A stretch of 33,554 bases of DNA from an uncultured Eubacteriales bacterium. Lineage in GTDB: Bacteria; Bacillota; Clostridia; Lachnospirales; Bianqueaceae. Position 1 is the first letter of the stretch. Every line of letters begins with the position of its first letter. Under the pieces are notes generated by a model. It saw nothing but the letters and a program-made list of their open reading frames with translations. It did not search any database and was not told where the DNA came from. Below are positions 25,635 through 32,828 of this stretch, piece by piece. The DNA lies in the NCBI GenBank assembly GCA_900316145.1, contig ONBQ01000042.1, forward strand, positions 1 through 33,554, read 5' to 3'. Position numbers and translations under genes: made by a program.

Positions 25635-26053
25635 CGGGCATTTTATTGCTTTCCATTATGAGCGCGCGTGATATTAAAGAACAAAAGATCCACATCATGT
25701 GGATCCTTGTGTTTGCCGTATTCGGCTGCGCCATGTGTTACTTGGTGCGAAAAGAAGCCTTCTTTTTGTCTTTAGGAACCTCAGCCTGGATCGCGGGATG
25801 CTGTTTCCTGGCTTCCAAGGTTTCGCGAAACGGAATCGGCCGGGGAGATATCTGGCTGTTAAGTTTGCTTCCTGTCTGGAAGGAAGGGGATGATCTGATC
25901 CTGACTTTTTTTCTGGCTTTTGTGTGCGCGGCGATATACAGCCTGATCCGGTTCGGGATCCGGGACAGAACCCGCCGATTCGCGTTTATTCCATGGATCA
26001 GCATAGGATTCGCGGCGACAGCGGTCTGGAAACTGATCCGGCATGCACCGTAG
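25613..26053 (+). CDS. tadV: Prepilin peptidase (TadV/CpaA, A24 family)
   Basis: From ATG 25613 the product has 146 residues with about four or five membrane helices. Both catalytic aspartates of A24 aspartic peptidases are visible: D20 in SARDIKEQKI and D79 in GIGRGDIWLL, the latter in the GxGD motif. The short form without the N-methylase domain is typical of TadV/CpaA. AGGAGGGGGAG directly upstream of the ATG decides the start. It should remove the leaders of Flp and of the TadE-like proteins encoded upstream. The start overlaps the previous gene by 22 bases. Confidence 0.88.
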   Translation: MVCLRELTGILLLSIMSARDIKEQKIHIMWILVFAVFGCAMCYLVRKEAFFLSLGTSAWIAGCCFLASKVSRNGIGRGDIWLLSLLPVWKEGDDLILTFFLAFVCAAIYSLIRFGIRDRTRRFAFIPWISIGFAATAVWKLIRHAP

Positions 26054-26067
26054 AAAGGAGTGGAGAT

Positions 26068-26658
26068 GTGAATTCTTTATTCTATCCGGATGGATCCGGG
26101 CAGATCATTTGCCCGTTGGATCCGGAGTTTGCTATCGACTATCAGATCCATATGATGGAAAGATCTGCTATACGTGGTTGCTGCCCTTACCGGTTTGAAG
26201 AAGGACAGCTGATCTACCGCATTCCAGAAGCATTGGAAACTGATCCGGATATGGCAATGGAGCCATCGATCCATGATATCAAAAGACGATTTCATAACAT
26301 GCGGGACATTTTGGATTCCTCGAGGGAGATGTTTTTGGATGATGGACGCTGGGTCTGGGATGATCTGGGCCAGGAACAAAATGAGATCACAGGTCAGACT
26401 GTGAGCTTTTATATCCCCGACAGACGCTTTTATAATGATACTCATTATTATATCCGGACAGTGGTTGATAGAATGGTGCATAAAAGTCTGGAACAGGGAT
26501 GGCAGGGAAAAGAATTGATCCTGTATCTGCATCGGATCAGCCGCATGGTGCGGCTGGCAGATCCTAAGCTGGATGTGACGAAGCTCCTCCTGGCCATTGA
26601 AAACACTCCGCAGGAGGCCGTCACTGCAGGATTTGAACAAGGTTCCTTTACTTTTTGA
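26068..26658 (+). CDS. Unknown protein at the end of the Tad locus
   Basis: The most likely start is GTG 26068 with AAAGGAG seven bases upstream, giving 196 residues. It has no membrane helix or signal peptide and is rich in acidic and aromatic residues, e.g. MFLDDGRWVWDDLGQEQN, FYIPDRRFYND and EQGWQGKELILYLHRISRMV. I do not recognise the family with confidence. Its place directly after the prepilin peptidase (14 bases) suggests a cytoplasmic role in pilus assembly or control. One thought is a DUF6382-like N-terminal module without its FHA domain, but this is only a guess. Confidence 0.75.
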   Translation: MNSLFYPDGSGQIICPLDPEFAIDYQIHMMERSAIRGCCPYRFEEGQLIYRIPEALETDPDMAMEPSIHDIKRRFHNMRDILDSSREMFLDDGRWVWDDLGQEQNEITGQTVSFYIPDRRFYNDTHYYIRTVVDRMVHKSLEQGWQGKELILYLHRISRMVRLADPKLDVTKLLLAIENTPQEAVTAGFEQGSFTF

Positions 26659-26674
26659 AGATTTATGATACAAT
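26647..26674 (+). promoter_or_regulatory. Promoter of the methyltransferase-hslO pair
   Basis: TTTACT (26647-26652) and TACAAT (26669-26674) are separated by 16 bases, and TG lies one base before the -10, giving an extended -10 (TGATACAAT). The -35 lies inside the end of the upstream gene. Confidence 0.6.
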
Positions 26675-26717
26675 AGGTATCTGATGATCTATATCGGCGA
26701 ACAAAAGGAGCGAGGTT

Positions 26718-27470
26718 ATGTATCAGGAATTTGCCAGAGTCTATGATGAATTCATGGAGACCATCCCTTATACTACGTGGGCGGACTATATCGAACAGGT
26801 CTGGCATCGCTTTGATGAAAAACCGAATCTGGTGTTGGATATGGCATGCGGCACAGGTGGGTTAGCGGTTGAACTGAGCCTGCGCGGCTATGATATGATC
26901 GGAACGGATCTTTCAGAAGATATGCTGGAAGAAGCCAGAGAAAAAGCGGCCGCGGCCGGGCAGAGCATCCTTCTTGTCCACCAGGACATGCGGGATCTGG
27001 AACTGTTTGGAACTGTAGATGCCATGATATGTACCTGTGACAGTCTGAACTATATCCTGGACCCGGAGGATGTACTGAAGGTATTCACGAGAGCCTCCTT
27101 ATATCTGGAACCGGGCAGCCTGTTCGTGTTCGATGTGAACACGGAATACAAGTACCGGGAGATCTTGTCTGATCACACTTTCGCGGACACATATGATGAT
27201 TCCGCCTTTATCTGGCAGAATCAATATGATCCTGAAACCAGACGGAATGAATATCTGGTGAATTTCTTCGTGGAAGAAGAGAAGGACACTTACAGAAGAT
27301 TCGAAGAGCTGCATATCCAGCAAGCTTACTCGCCGGAAGAGATCAGAGATCTTTTGCGAAAAGCCGGGTTTACGACAGAGGCAGTATTTGACGGCTTGAG
27401 TCTGGATGAGCCAAAGAAAGAGTCGGAACGCCTGACTTTTGTTGCCAGAAAGATAAAGGAAAGAGGTTAA
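26718..27470 (+). CDS. Class I SAM-dependent methyltransferase
   Basis: The 250-residue protein contains motif I VLDMACGTGGLAVELS (about residues 39-54), the acidic end of strand 2 (IGTDLSEDMLEEAR), and DAMICTCDSLNYIL for the later strand. It starts MYQEFARVYDEFME, usual for the YqeM-like group of small-molecule methyltransferases in Bacillota. The C-terminal part (VNFFVEEEKDTYRRFEELH) fits the same group. The substrate is unknown. Its own promoter lies just upstream, and hslO starts one base after its stop, so both are co-expressed. Confidence 0.9.
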   Translation: MYQEFARVYDEFMETIPYTTWADYIEQVWHRFDEKPNLVLDMACGTGGLAVELSLRGYDMIGTDLSEDMLEEAREKAAAAGQSILLVHQDMRDLELFGTVDAMICTCDSLNYILDPEDVLKVFTRASLYLEPGSLFVFDVNTEYKYREILSDHTFADTYDDSAFIWQNQYDPETRRNEYLVNFFVEEEKDTYRRFEELHIQQAYSPEEIRDLLRKAGFTTEAVFDGLSLDEPKKESERLTFVARKIKERG

Positions 27471-27471
27471 T

Positions 27472-28356
27472 ATGGGAGATTATATGATTCGCGCCACGGC
27501 GGCTGACGGGCAGATCCTGGCATTTGCCGCGGTGACTTCGGAAATGGTAGAAGAAGCAAGAAGAAGACATCATACGTCGCCGGTAGCCAGTGCCGCGCTG
27601 GGACGTACCATGACGGCTGCCGCCATGATGGGATGGCAGCTGAAAACAAATACAGATACATTGACGATCCAGGTGGATGGAGATGGTCCGCTAGAACGCA
27701 TCGTAGCGGTCGCGAATAACCAGGGTGAGATCAAGGGATATGTCCATCATCCGGAGGTAGAGCTGCCGCTGAACGCAAAAGGCAAGCTGGATGTCGGCGG
27801 AGCGGTCGGTCTGGGAGTTATGAGTATCATTCACGATATCGGAATGAAAGAGCCGTATATCGGGCGTACGCACCTTGTCAGCAGTGAGATAGCGGAAGAT
27901 CTGGCCTATTATTATACAGCCTCAGAGCAGATCCCGTCCGCGGTATCTTTAGGGGTCCTGGTCCGCAAAGATCAGTCCATCTGGACGTCCGGCGGCTTCA
28001 TTCTGCAGATGATGCCGGGAGCCTCCGATGAAACAGCCGAAGCCCTTCAGGAGATCGTTACTGATTTTATGCCGGTAACGGAGTATCTGGCCATGGGGCA
28101 TACGCCGGAGGAATTGTTGGATGTGCTTCTTTCGGATTTCGGATATCATATTCTGGAAAAGCAGGAGATCCGGTTCCATTGTGACTGTGATCGGGATCGC
28201 GTCACACGCGCCTTGCTCAGCGTTGGTCGTGAAGAACTGGAATCCATGATCGAAGAGGGAGAACCGATCGAAATGAGCTGCCACTATTGCGGCGAGAAAT
28301 ATATCTTCCAGATCGATGAAATCAAAAAGCTGCTGGAGGAAGCCCAGCAGCCATAA
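27472..28356 (+). CDS. hslO: Hsp33 redox-regulated chaperone
   Basis: The 294-residue protein matches Hsp33 in length and motifs. The zinc-binding redox switch is complete: C237-x-C239 in FHCDCDRDR and C270-x2-C273 in SCHYCGEKY. The N-terminal domain has TMTAAAMMGWQLK, IQVDGDGPL and GLGVMSIIHD. Hsp33 is a cytoplasmic holdase that becomes active when oxidation releases zinc and forms disulfides. Two nearby ATGs (27472 and 27484) both keep the domain; the first is nearer to AAGAGG. The gene ends six bases before the convergent DUF3783 gene, leaving no room for a normal terminator. Confidence 0.96.
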   Translation: MGDYMIRATAADGQILAFAAVTSEMVEEARRRHHTSPVASAALGRTMTAAAMMGWQLKTNTDTLTIQVDGDGPLERIVAVANNQGEIKGYVHHPEVELPLNAKGKLDVGGAVGLGVMSIIHDIGMKEPYIGRTHLVSSEIAEDLAYYYTASEQIPSAVSLGVLVRKDQSIWTSGGFILQMMPGASDETAEALQEIVTDFMPVTEYLAMGHTPEELLDVLLSDFGYHILEKQEIRFHCDCDRDRVTRALLSVGREELESMIEEGEPIEMSCHYCGEKYIFQIDEIKKLLEEAQQP

Positions 28357-28362
28357 ATGAGA

Positions 28363-28746
28363 TCAAGACCGTCCGGTCATCTGCATGTGTTCCAGCAGCA
28401 GGTGGCCGTACAGTGTTTTTAGAGGCCAGTTTACATTGGTCTGAGTGACAACGGCTTTCAAAGCGACCGGTTGCAGGCAGGCCTTTCGAATGCTTTTCAG
28501 CAGGGTGTCGAGCCTGAGATCCGAAAAGCCGCTCAGGATCAGCATTTCACCGGGAAGCGGGTCCGAGGAGACTTGCTCGGGAGCAGGGTAACCGGAGAGC
28601 CCCAGCAGGCTGCCCAGGGTATTCTCGCATAAAGAGGGATCAATAACGGTCCAGGCAATGCCCAGCCGGCTTAAAAGGTCGGTGTATCCGGCCAGACGGT
28701 CTTGCGGGTTAAGATTGAACAATAAAACGTGTTCTGTATGGTTCAT
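28363..28746 (-). CDS. DUF3783-like small protein
   Basis: From the ATG at 28746 (reading leftwards) the product has 127 residues. GGAGGAGAA is a strong ribosome site just upstream, and the ATG overlaps the cutC stop as ATGA. The sequence begins MNHTEHVLLFNLNPQDRLAG, then WTVIDPSLCENTLGSLLGL and PGEMLILSGFSDLRLDTLL. It ends with ALKAVVTQTNVNWPLKTLYG. This matches the DUF3783 family, small proteins of unknown function in Clostridia. A longer ORF start at 28803 is not supported. It pairs with cutC in a two-gene unit. Confidence 0.75.
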   Translation of the reverse strand: MNHTEHVLLFNLNPQDRLAGYTDLLSRLGIAWTVIDPSLCENTLGSLLGLSGYPAPEQVSSDPLPGEMLILSGFSDLRLDTLLKSIRKACLQPVALKAVVTQTNVNWPLKTLYGHLLLEHMQMTGRS

Positions 28747-29492
28747 AAGTTCTCCTCCAAAATCTTTTTTGCTAAGGCAAAGGTTTCTTCGTCGGCTCTC
28801 CAAAGTTCATATTCACTGATCTCCTTCAGCCCCATATGAACAGAAGGATTGCGATACCGCATGTGGCTTTCCACTACGTGTTTTCCTGACATATGGAAAG
28901 CGGACAAAGGCGCTTCTTCCAGAATGGTTTGGATCACTGTCGGGCTTACGCCGGCGCCGCACATGATCCGGATACGATCGCGGGCCTGTTCATTTAATTG
29001 CCGGATCAAAGGCAGGCCTGCCAGACAGGAGTCCTGCTGGCCAGAAGTGAGGATCGTATCGATCCCAAGAGCGCAGGCGTCTTCCAAAGTCTGGAAGGGA
29101 TCCCGGCACATGTCAAAAGCCCGGTGCAGCGTAATGGGACGGCCGTCCGCCGCTTCGATCAGGCGTTTCAAGGTGTCCAGATCCAAAGATCCGTCCTCAG
29201 TCAAAGCACCGATCACAAAGCCGGATGCGCCAAAAGGAAGAAGAGAGCGGATCTCGGCTTCCATTTGATGGACCTCTTCCGTGTTAAATAAAAAGTCTCC
29301 AAAGCGGGGACGGATCAGGACGCGGATCGGGATGGAGACCTGGCTCGACACCTGATCCAATAGGGCGGGGGAAGGAGTCGTGCCGCCTATCACCAGATTG
29401 GCGCATAGTTCCAGACGGTTGGCACCGCCTTGGAAAGCATTCAGAGCGGAGGCCAGACTGTCTACGCAGCCTTCTAAAATGTAACGGGACAT
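28743..29492 (-). CDS. cutC: CutC family protein
   Basis: The 249-residue TIM-barrel protein shows the CutC signatures LEGCVDSL, GGANRLELCANLVIGGTTPS, IRVLIRPRFGDFLF, ITLHRAFDMCRDP, ILTSGQQDS and FHMSGKH. CutC was first linked to copper tolerance, but its enzymatic role is unsettled. The ATG at 29492 follows GGAAAGGAAAG on the minus strand. The gene heads a two-gene minus-strand unit with the DUF3783 gene and is divergent from the tRNA promoter. No copper-sensor box is visible upstream. Confidence 0.93.
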   Translation of the reverse strand: MSRYILEGCVDSLASALNAFQGGANRLELCANLVIGGTTPSPALLDQVSSQVSIPIRVLIRPRFGDFLFNTEEVHQMEAEIRSLLPFGASGFVIGALTEDGSLDLDTLKRLIEAADGRPITLHRAFDMCRDPFQTLEDACALGIDTILTSGQQDSCLAGLPLIRQLNEQARDRIRIMCGAGVSPTVIQTILEEAPLSAFHMSGKHVVESHMRYRNPSVHMGLKEISEYELWRADEETFALAKKILEENL

Positions 29493-29564
29493 GTTGGGAT
29501 TCTTTCCTTTCCATTCATTCGTTCAAAAAAATAATAAAAGATAAAGAAAAAATGAAAAAAAGCA

Positions 29565-29593
29565 TTGACACGAACAACATAATGTGATAATAT
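29565..29593 (+). promoter_or_regulatory. Strong promoter of tRNA-Leu
   Basis: A perfect TTGACA (29565-29570) and TAATAT (29588-29593) are separated by 17 bases, with the tRNA starting 24 bases later. The AT-rich stretch 29520-29564 precedes it. Confidence 0.93.
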
Positions 29594-29616
29594 ATCGATT
29601 GTTCGCAAGAACATCT

Positions 29617-29700
29617 GCGGATGTGGCGGAATTGGCAGACGCGCTAGATTCAGGTTCTAGTGGGAGCAATCTCGTGGGGGTTCGAGTCCCTTCATCCGCA
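29617..29700 (+). tRNA. tRNA-Leu (anticodon CAG)
   Basis: The 84-base sequence folds into a class II tRNA. The acceptor stem is GCGGATG with CATCCGC and discriminator A. The D-arm contains GGCGGAATTGGCAGACG. The anticodon stem is CTAGA/TCTAG with loop TTCAGGT, so the anticodon is CAG (29651-29653). A long variable arm (about 29661-29676) and a GGTTCGAGTCC T-arm complete it. CAG with A discriminator and long variable arm is leucine. CCA is not encoded. A perfect promoter and terminator flank it, so it is a single-gene unit. Confidence 0.97.
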
Positions 29701-29703
29701 TCA

Positions 29704-29736
29704 GGAGCTTTCAGTTTGAAAGCTCTTTTCTTTTTG
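29704..29736 (+). terminator. Terminator after tRNA-Leu
   Basis: GAGCTTTC (29705-29712) pairs with GAAAGCTC (29718-29725) over a 5-base loop and is followed by TTTTCTTTTT. Confidence 0.93.
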
Positions 29737-29850
29737 TCCTGCCTGACTATTATAAGCCAGACAGCAAGGCTCTGTCAATGAAAAGACCTGAAGAAAGTCC
29801 AATGTTGACTCAAGTTCTAATAAAGATTTCGTTTCTTTTTGAAATCATGG

Positions 29851-29887
29851 TTGATTTAATACTTAAACAATGCTACAATATTGTTTA
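29851..29887 (+). promoter_or_regulatory. Promoter with an overlapping inverted repeat
   Basis: TTGATT (29851-29856) and an extended -10, TGCTACAAT (TACAAT 29874-29879), have 17-base spacing. An 8-bp inverted repeat, TAAACAAT (29864-29871) and ATTGTTTA (29880-29887), brackets the -10 box, as an operator would. The gene at 29943 lies about 60 bases downstream. Confidence 0.7.
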
Positions 29888-29942
29888 CAAGTAAAAGCAG
29901 GAACAATTATACTGCTATATTATCGAGAAAGGATTGATTCCA

Positions 29943-30380
29943 ATGAAATTACAGACGTTTTTCTTCAGTAAGGATGAACACGGCGGGCAGGCCCGTCTGA
30001 TCGGTGATGAGCTTAGCAAGCTGTTTAAGTGCAAGTGTGATCAGATCCCCCCGGCCTATCAGTGCAACAAGGAAAAGCTGGTCATCCTTACTTATGAAAA
30101 ATATGGCAAGATGCCTAAGAAGTTCACAGAGTTCATCGAGAGCCTGACCACCGAGAAGGTTTACAATGTCGCGCTGATCGAGCTGTCCAACAAGGGCAAT
30201 GAAGCGTTTGATGAGCTGAAGACCATCTTCGATAAGAACGGCGTTAAGGTCGTTGATACGCTGGGCCTGGTCGTAAAGAAGGGTCTGTTCGGAAGCCCCA
30301 AACTGTCTGATGATCAGCTGAAGCAGGCTGTTGATTTCAGCCACAAGATCGCGGCCTCTATGTTTGACTCTATCGATTGA
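29943..30380 (+). CDS. Small protein with flavodoxin-like fold
   Basis: From ATG 29943 the product has 145 residues. Its alternation of strands and helices (MKLQTFFFSKDEHGGQARLI, LVILTYEKYGKMPKKFTEFI, VYNVALIELSNKGNEAFDEL, VKVVDTLGLVVKKG) resembles a flavodoxin fold, but the usual phosphate-binding loop T-x-T-G-x-T is replaced by SKDEHGGQA, so FMN binding is doubtful. The site AAAGGA supports ATG 29943 over TTG 29934. It has its own strong promoter and terminator, and codon use favours AAG, CTG and ATC, so high expression is likely. Function is unknown. Confidence 0.75.
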   Translation: MKLQTFFFSKDEHGGQARLIGDELSKLFKCKCDQIPPAYQCNKEKLVILTYEKYGKMPKKFTEFIESLTTEKVYNVALIELSNKGNEAFDELKTIFDKNGVKVVDTLGLVVKKGLFGSPKLSDDQLKQAVDFSHKIAASMFDSID

Positions 30381-30396
30381 TCCTGATCGAAAACAG

Positions 30397-30439
30397 GAGC
30401 GGAACCGTTCGTGAAGATACGGTTGACCGCTCTTTTTTT
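30397..30439 (+). terminator. Terminator after the flavodoxin-like gene
   Basis: GAGCGG plus AACCGT pair with ACGGTT and CCGCTC, with a two-base bulge, followed by seven T residues (30433-30439). Confidence 0.93.
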
Positions 30440-30490
30440 ATTTTCATAATCAAAGAGACAAGATCATGATGATAACTTTGTCCCAAAGAG

Positions 30491-30519
30491 TTGATTTTTT
30501 GAGTCGAGTGATATATGAT
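30491..30519 (+). promoter_or_regulatory. Promoter of ddl
   Basis: TTGATT (30491-30496) and TATGAT (30514-30519) are spaced by 17 bases, about 40 bases before the ddl start codon. Confidence 0.75.
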
Positions 30520-30560
30520 AGTACAGATGTCAAAAATCACATTCTATGAGGAGTTAGTTT

Positions 30561-31598
30561 ATGAATATCGCAGTTATATATGGAGGAATGTCCTCTGAAC
30601 ATGAAATATCCTGTTTGTCAGCGAAAACGATCTATGAGGCGCTGGATCCGGCCCGTTATACGGTCTATCCTATCTTTATTTCCAAAAAGGGTCAGTGGCG
30701 TCTGACGAAAGAGATCGCTGATTATGATAAGCTGAGTCTGGAAGGGCTGCCTTTGGCTTCGATCCTGCCCAGCCGGGAAGAGTTCAATTGTGTTATCATC
30801 GGAGAGACAGAAGAGAAGATCCATCTGGACGCGGCGATCCCTGTCCTGCATGGCAAATATGGAGAAGACGGTACGATCCAGGGCCTGTTTGAGCTGGCCG
30901 GCATTCCTTATGTGGGATGCGGCGTGCTGGCCTCCGCGGCGGCTATGGATAAAGCGACGACTAAACGAATCGTGGAACCGCTTTCGATCCGTCAGGCTAA
31001 GTGGGTCGTGGTCTATCGCCAGCAGCTGGAAGATATGGAAAAGATCTGTGACCGTATCGAAAGCCGTCTTCCGTACCCTGTCTTTGTGAAGCCCGCGAAT
31101 GCCGGGTCTTCGGTAGGTGTATCGCAGGCGGCCGATCGGGAAGAACTGAAAAAAGCGCTTCAAATCGCGGCGGAGCAGGATTTTAAAGTCCTTGTGGAAG
31201 AAACGATCATCGGTCATGAAGTCGAGTGTGCCGTGCTGGGCAACCTGGAAGTCAAAGCGTCCCAGGTTGGAGAGATCCTGGCAGCGGATACGTTCTATAC
31301 CTACGAAGCGAAATACAGCAATCCGGATTCCAAGACGGTCATTGCGGATTATCTGCCAAAAGAGACGATCGAAGAGATCCGTGATGATGCGGTGCGTATT
31401 TTCCAGGCGCTGGATGGCCGTGGCCTGGCCCGTGTGGATTTCTTCATTGAAAAAGCGACCGGTGAAGTCGTTTTCAACGAGATCAATACATTCCCGGGAT
31501 TCACTTCGATCAGCATGTATCCTACCTTGTGGAAGAATGCCGGAATGGACATCGAGTCACTGGTAGACCAGCTGGTAGGTCTGGGAATGACGCGGTAA
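30561..31598 (+). CDS. ddl: D-alanine--D-alanine ligase
   Basis: The 345-residue enzyme joins two D-alanines for peptidoglycan precursors and belongs to the ATP-grasp fold. Visible motifs are GGMSSEHEISCLSA (8-21), HGKYGEDGTIQGL (97-109), KPANAGSSVGVS (177-188), the omega-loop FYTYEAKY (245-252) with the tyrosine typical of D-Ala-D-Ala ligases, and the metal-binding NEINTFPGFT (306-315). The features fit a normal housekeeping Ddl more than a resistance-type ligase; no other vancomycin-resistance genes are present. It has its own promoter and a GAGGAG site before the ATG. A DUF1934 gene follows after five bases. Confidence 0.96.
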   Translation: MNIAVIYGGMSSEHEISCLSAKTIYEALDPARYTVYPIFISKKGQWRLTKEIADYDKLSLEGLPLASILPSREEFNCVIIGETEEKIHLDAAIPVLHGKYGEDGTIQGLFELAGIPYVGCGVLASAAAMDKATTKRIVEPLSIRQAKWVVVYRQQLEDMEKICDRIESRLPYPVFVKPANAGSSVGVSQAADREELKKALQIAAEQDFKVLVEETIIGHEVECAVLGNLEVKASQVGEILAADTFYTYEAKYSNPDSKTVIADYLPKETIEEIRDDAVRIFQALDGRGLARVDFFIEKATGEVVFNEINTFPGFTSISMYPTLWKNAGMDIESLVDQLVGLGMTR

Positions 31599-31603
31599 CC
31601 GCA

Positions 31604-32044
31604 ATGAGAGAAAACGTCATCATCAGCCTCACGTCCAAAGAAGAGGGGGCCAAGGCTGAGACCTATACTTATTACGGGTACAGACAGTATAAAAATGGAA
31701 AACATTTTGTCCTTTATCAGGAACCGGACGCAGAAGGCGTTCTGCATGATACGGTGATCCGGGTGGAGGAGAAGATGGCGGCTGTCTTGCGGCATGAAAA
31801 GGTCGGCGGGCATATGGTCTTTGACCCATCTCATGTGCAGCGGGTCAAATACTATACACAGTACGGAGACATGGACCTGTTTCTGACTACGACCATGTAC
31901 CGGAAGGATGAAGAGGGGGATGACATGTTCCTCAACATCGATTATGCCCTGCAGGTTTTGATGTCGGAAGACGAAGCGCCGGATCCCGAGAAAAAGGATA
32001 TCGTTCGTTCTATTCAGATCGTAATAAAAAAGGATCATCAGTAA
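31604..32044 (+). CDS. DUF1934 (YwiB-like) protein
   Basis: From ATG 31604 the product has 146 residues. Its beta-rich sequence (NVIISLTSKEEG, YYGYRQYKNGKHFVLYQE, VIRVEEKMAAVLRHEK, MVFDPSHVQRVKYYTQYG, MFLNIDYALQV) fits DUF1934, a calycin-like small barrel family known from YwiB of Bacillus. The role is unknown. There is no good ribosome site, and the gene starts five bases after the ddl stop, so translation is probably coupled. An upstream in-frame extension inside ddl (from 31529) is not supported. Confidence 0.82.
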   Translation: MRENVIISLTSKEEGAKAETYTYYGYRQYKNGKHFVLYQEPDAEGVLHDTVIRVEEKMAAVLRHEKVGGHMVFDPSHVQRVKYYTQYGDMDLFLTTTMYRKDEEGDDMFLNIDYALQVLMSEDEAPDPEKKDIVRSIQIVIKKDHQ

Positions 32045-32052
32045 ACATAAAA

Positions 32053-32096
32053 CGACCTCCAAGCATTAGCGTTTGAAGACTAATGATTGGAGGTCG
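32053..32096. terminator. Hairpin terminator between two convergent genes
   Basis: CGACCTCCAA (32053-32062) pairs with TTGGAGGTCG (32087-32096), and CATTAG (32064-32069) with CTAATG (32080-32085). On the minus strand it is followed by TTTTATGTTT, so it best serves the minus-strand gene; on plus it has no long T run but may still stop the ddl transcript. Confidence 0.8.
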
Positions 32097-32124
32097 GTTC
32101 AAATCTGATCCTTTTTAGTAAGAC

Positions 32125-32697
32125 TTAACGGCGTTTTTTGCTGTTCTTGGGACCCATGATCCGCTCACGCTCTTGTGCCATCTTCTTAGCGGCCGCGATA
32201 TTCTTTTTATTATCTTCGACCTTTTTATGCTCGACCGTTTCGGTCGTTTTGTTGAGCTTGTTCTGCAGCTTCTCGCGGAAGGTGAGCTTGCGGGGCTTTT
32301 CAACGATCTTTTCGCCCTTCTTGGCGGTGGAGAAGCCCATGATGTAGGCGCCGGAGATCTCCAGCTTGACGACTTTTTTGACCGGCAGGTTTTCAAAGAC
32401 CTTAGGCTCGCAAAGAAGTGTCATGAACTGCGGACCGATCTTGACCTTGGCCATAGGCATCTTACGAAGTTTCAGGTACCACGGAACTCCTTCGATCGCT
32501 TGCTTTGGCAAGCCGGATTCGGTGAGTTTGATCTTCTTTTTATCTATGACCATGGCGGAAACCGTTTGACGGTTCTGCTGGATCAATTGCTGGGATTCGA
32601 CCTGTTTTTTCTGGAGCTTGTTGCCTAAGAGATACAAGCCGACCAGAATGAGGGCGACCACGATGACGACGGTGAAAATTATACCTAAGGTATCCAT
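32125..32697 (-). CDS. Unknown membrane-anchored protein with a basic cytoplasmic tail
   Basis: From the ATG at 32697 the product has 190 residues; GAGGAGG lies about six bases upstream. It starts MDTLGIIFTVVIVVALILVG, a single membrane helix (residues 4-24), followed by LGNKLQKKQVESQQLIQQ. A compact middle part (about 45-125, with GVPWYLKLRKMPMAKVKIGP) and a strongly basic, coiled-coil-like C-terminus (KLNKTTETVEHKKVEDNKKN, ending NSKKRR) complete it. The positive charge suggests that the tail is cytoplasmic and may bind nucleic acid or lipid. I do not recognise the family. It has its own promoter on minus and is divergent from cobT. Confidence 0.8.
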   Translation of the reverse strand: MDTLGIIFTVVIVVALILVGLYLLGNKLQKKQVESQQLIQQNRQTVSAMVIDKKKIKLTESGLPKQAIEGVPWYLKLRKMPMAKVKIGPQFMTLLCEPKVFENLPVKKVVKLEISGAYIMGFSTAKKGEKIVEKPRKLTFREKLQNKLNKTTETVEHKKVEDNKKNIAAAKKMAQERERIMGPKNSKKRR

Positions 32698-32726
32698 ACA
32701 TTGCCTCCTCTGAAATAGCTTCATAT

Positions 32727-32755
32727 AGTTTAACTGATTTCATGAGGCAAGTCAA
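32727..32755 (-). promoter_or_regulatory. Promoter of the minus-strand membrane protein
   Basis: Read on minus, TTGACT (32755-32750) and TAAACT (32732-32727) are separated by 17 bases, about 30 bases before the start codon. Confidence 0.75.
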
Positions 32756-32770
32756 GTAGCAGGCGGAAAT

Positions 32771-32799
32771 TTGCGCCGCGGATGGATTTGTGTTACTAT
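32771..32799 (+). promoter_or_regulatory. Promoter of cobT
   Basis: TTGCGC (32771-32776) and TACTAT (32794-32799) have 17-base spacing, with TG one base before the -10 (TGTTACTAT). The leader to the GTG is only about 20-25 bases, too short for a cobalamin riboswitch. Confidence 0.7.
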
Positions 32800-32828
32800 A
32801 AAAAAGATACGAAAAGAGGGATCATAAG

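Noticed and set aside
25924-26067. Longer N-terminus for the last Tad-locus gene
   Set aside because: This part is the out-of-frame reading of the prepilin peptidase gene; GTG 26068 has the good ribosome site.
30561-31598. Vancomycin-resistance type ligase
   Set aside because: The omega-loop tyrosine and lack of vanH/vanX neighbours point to a housekeeping Ddl.
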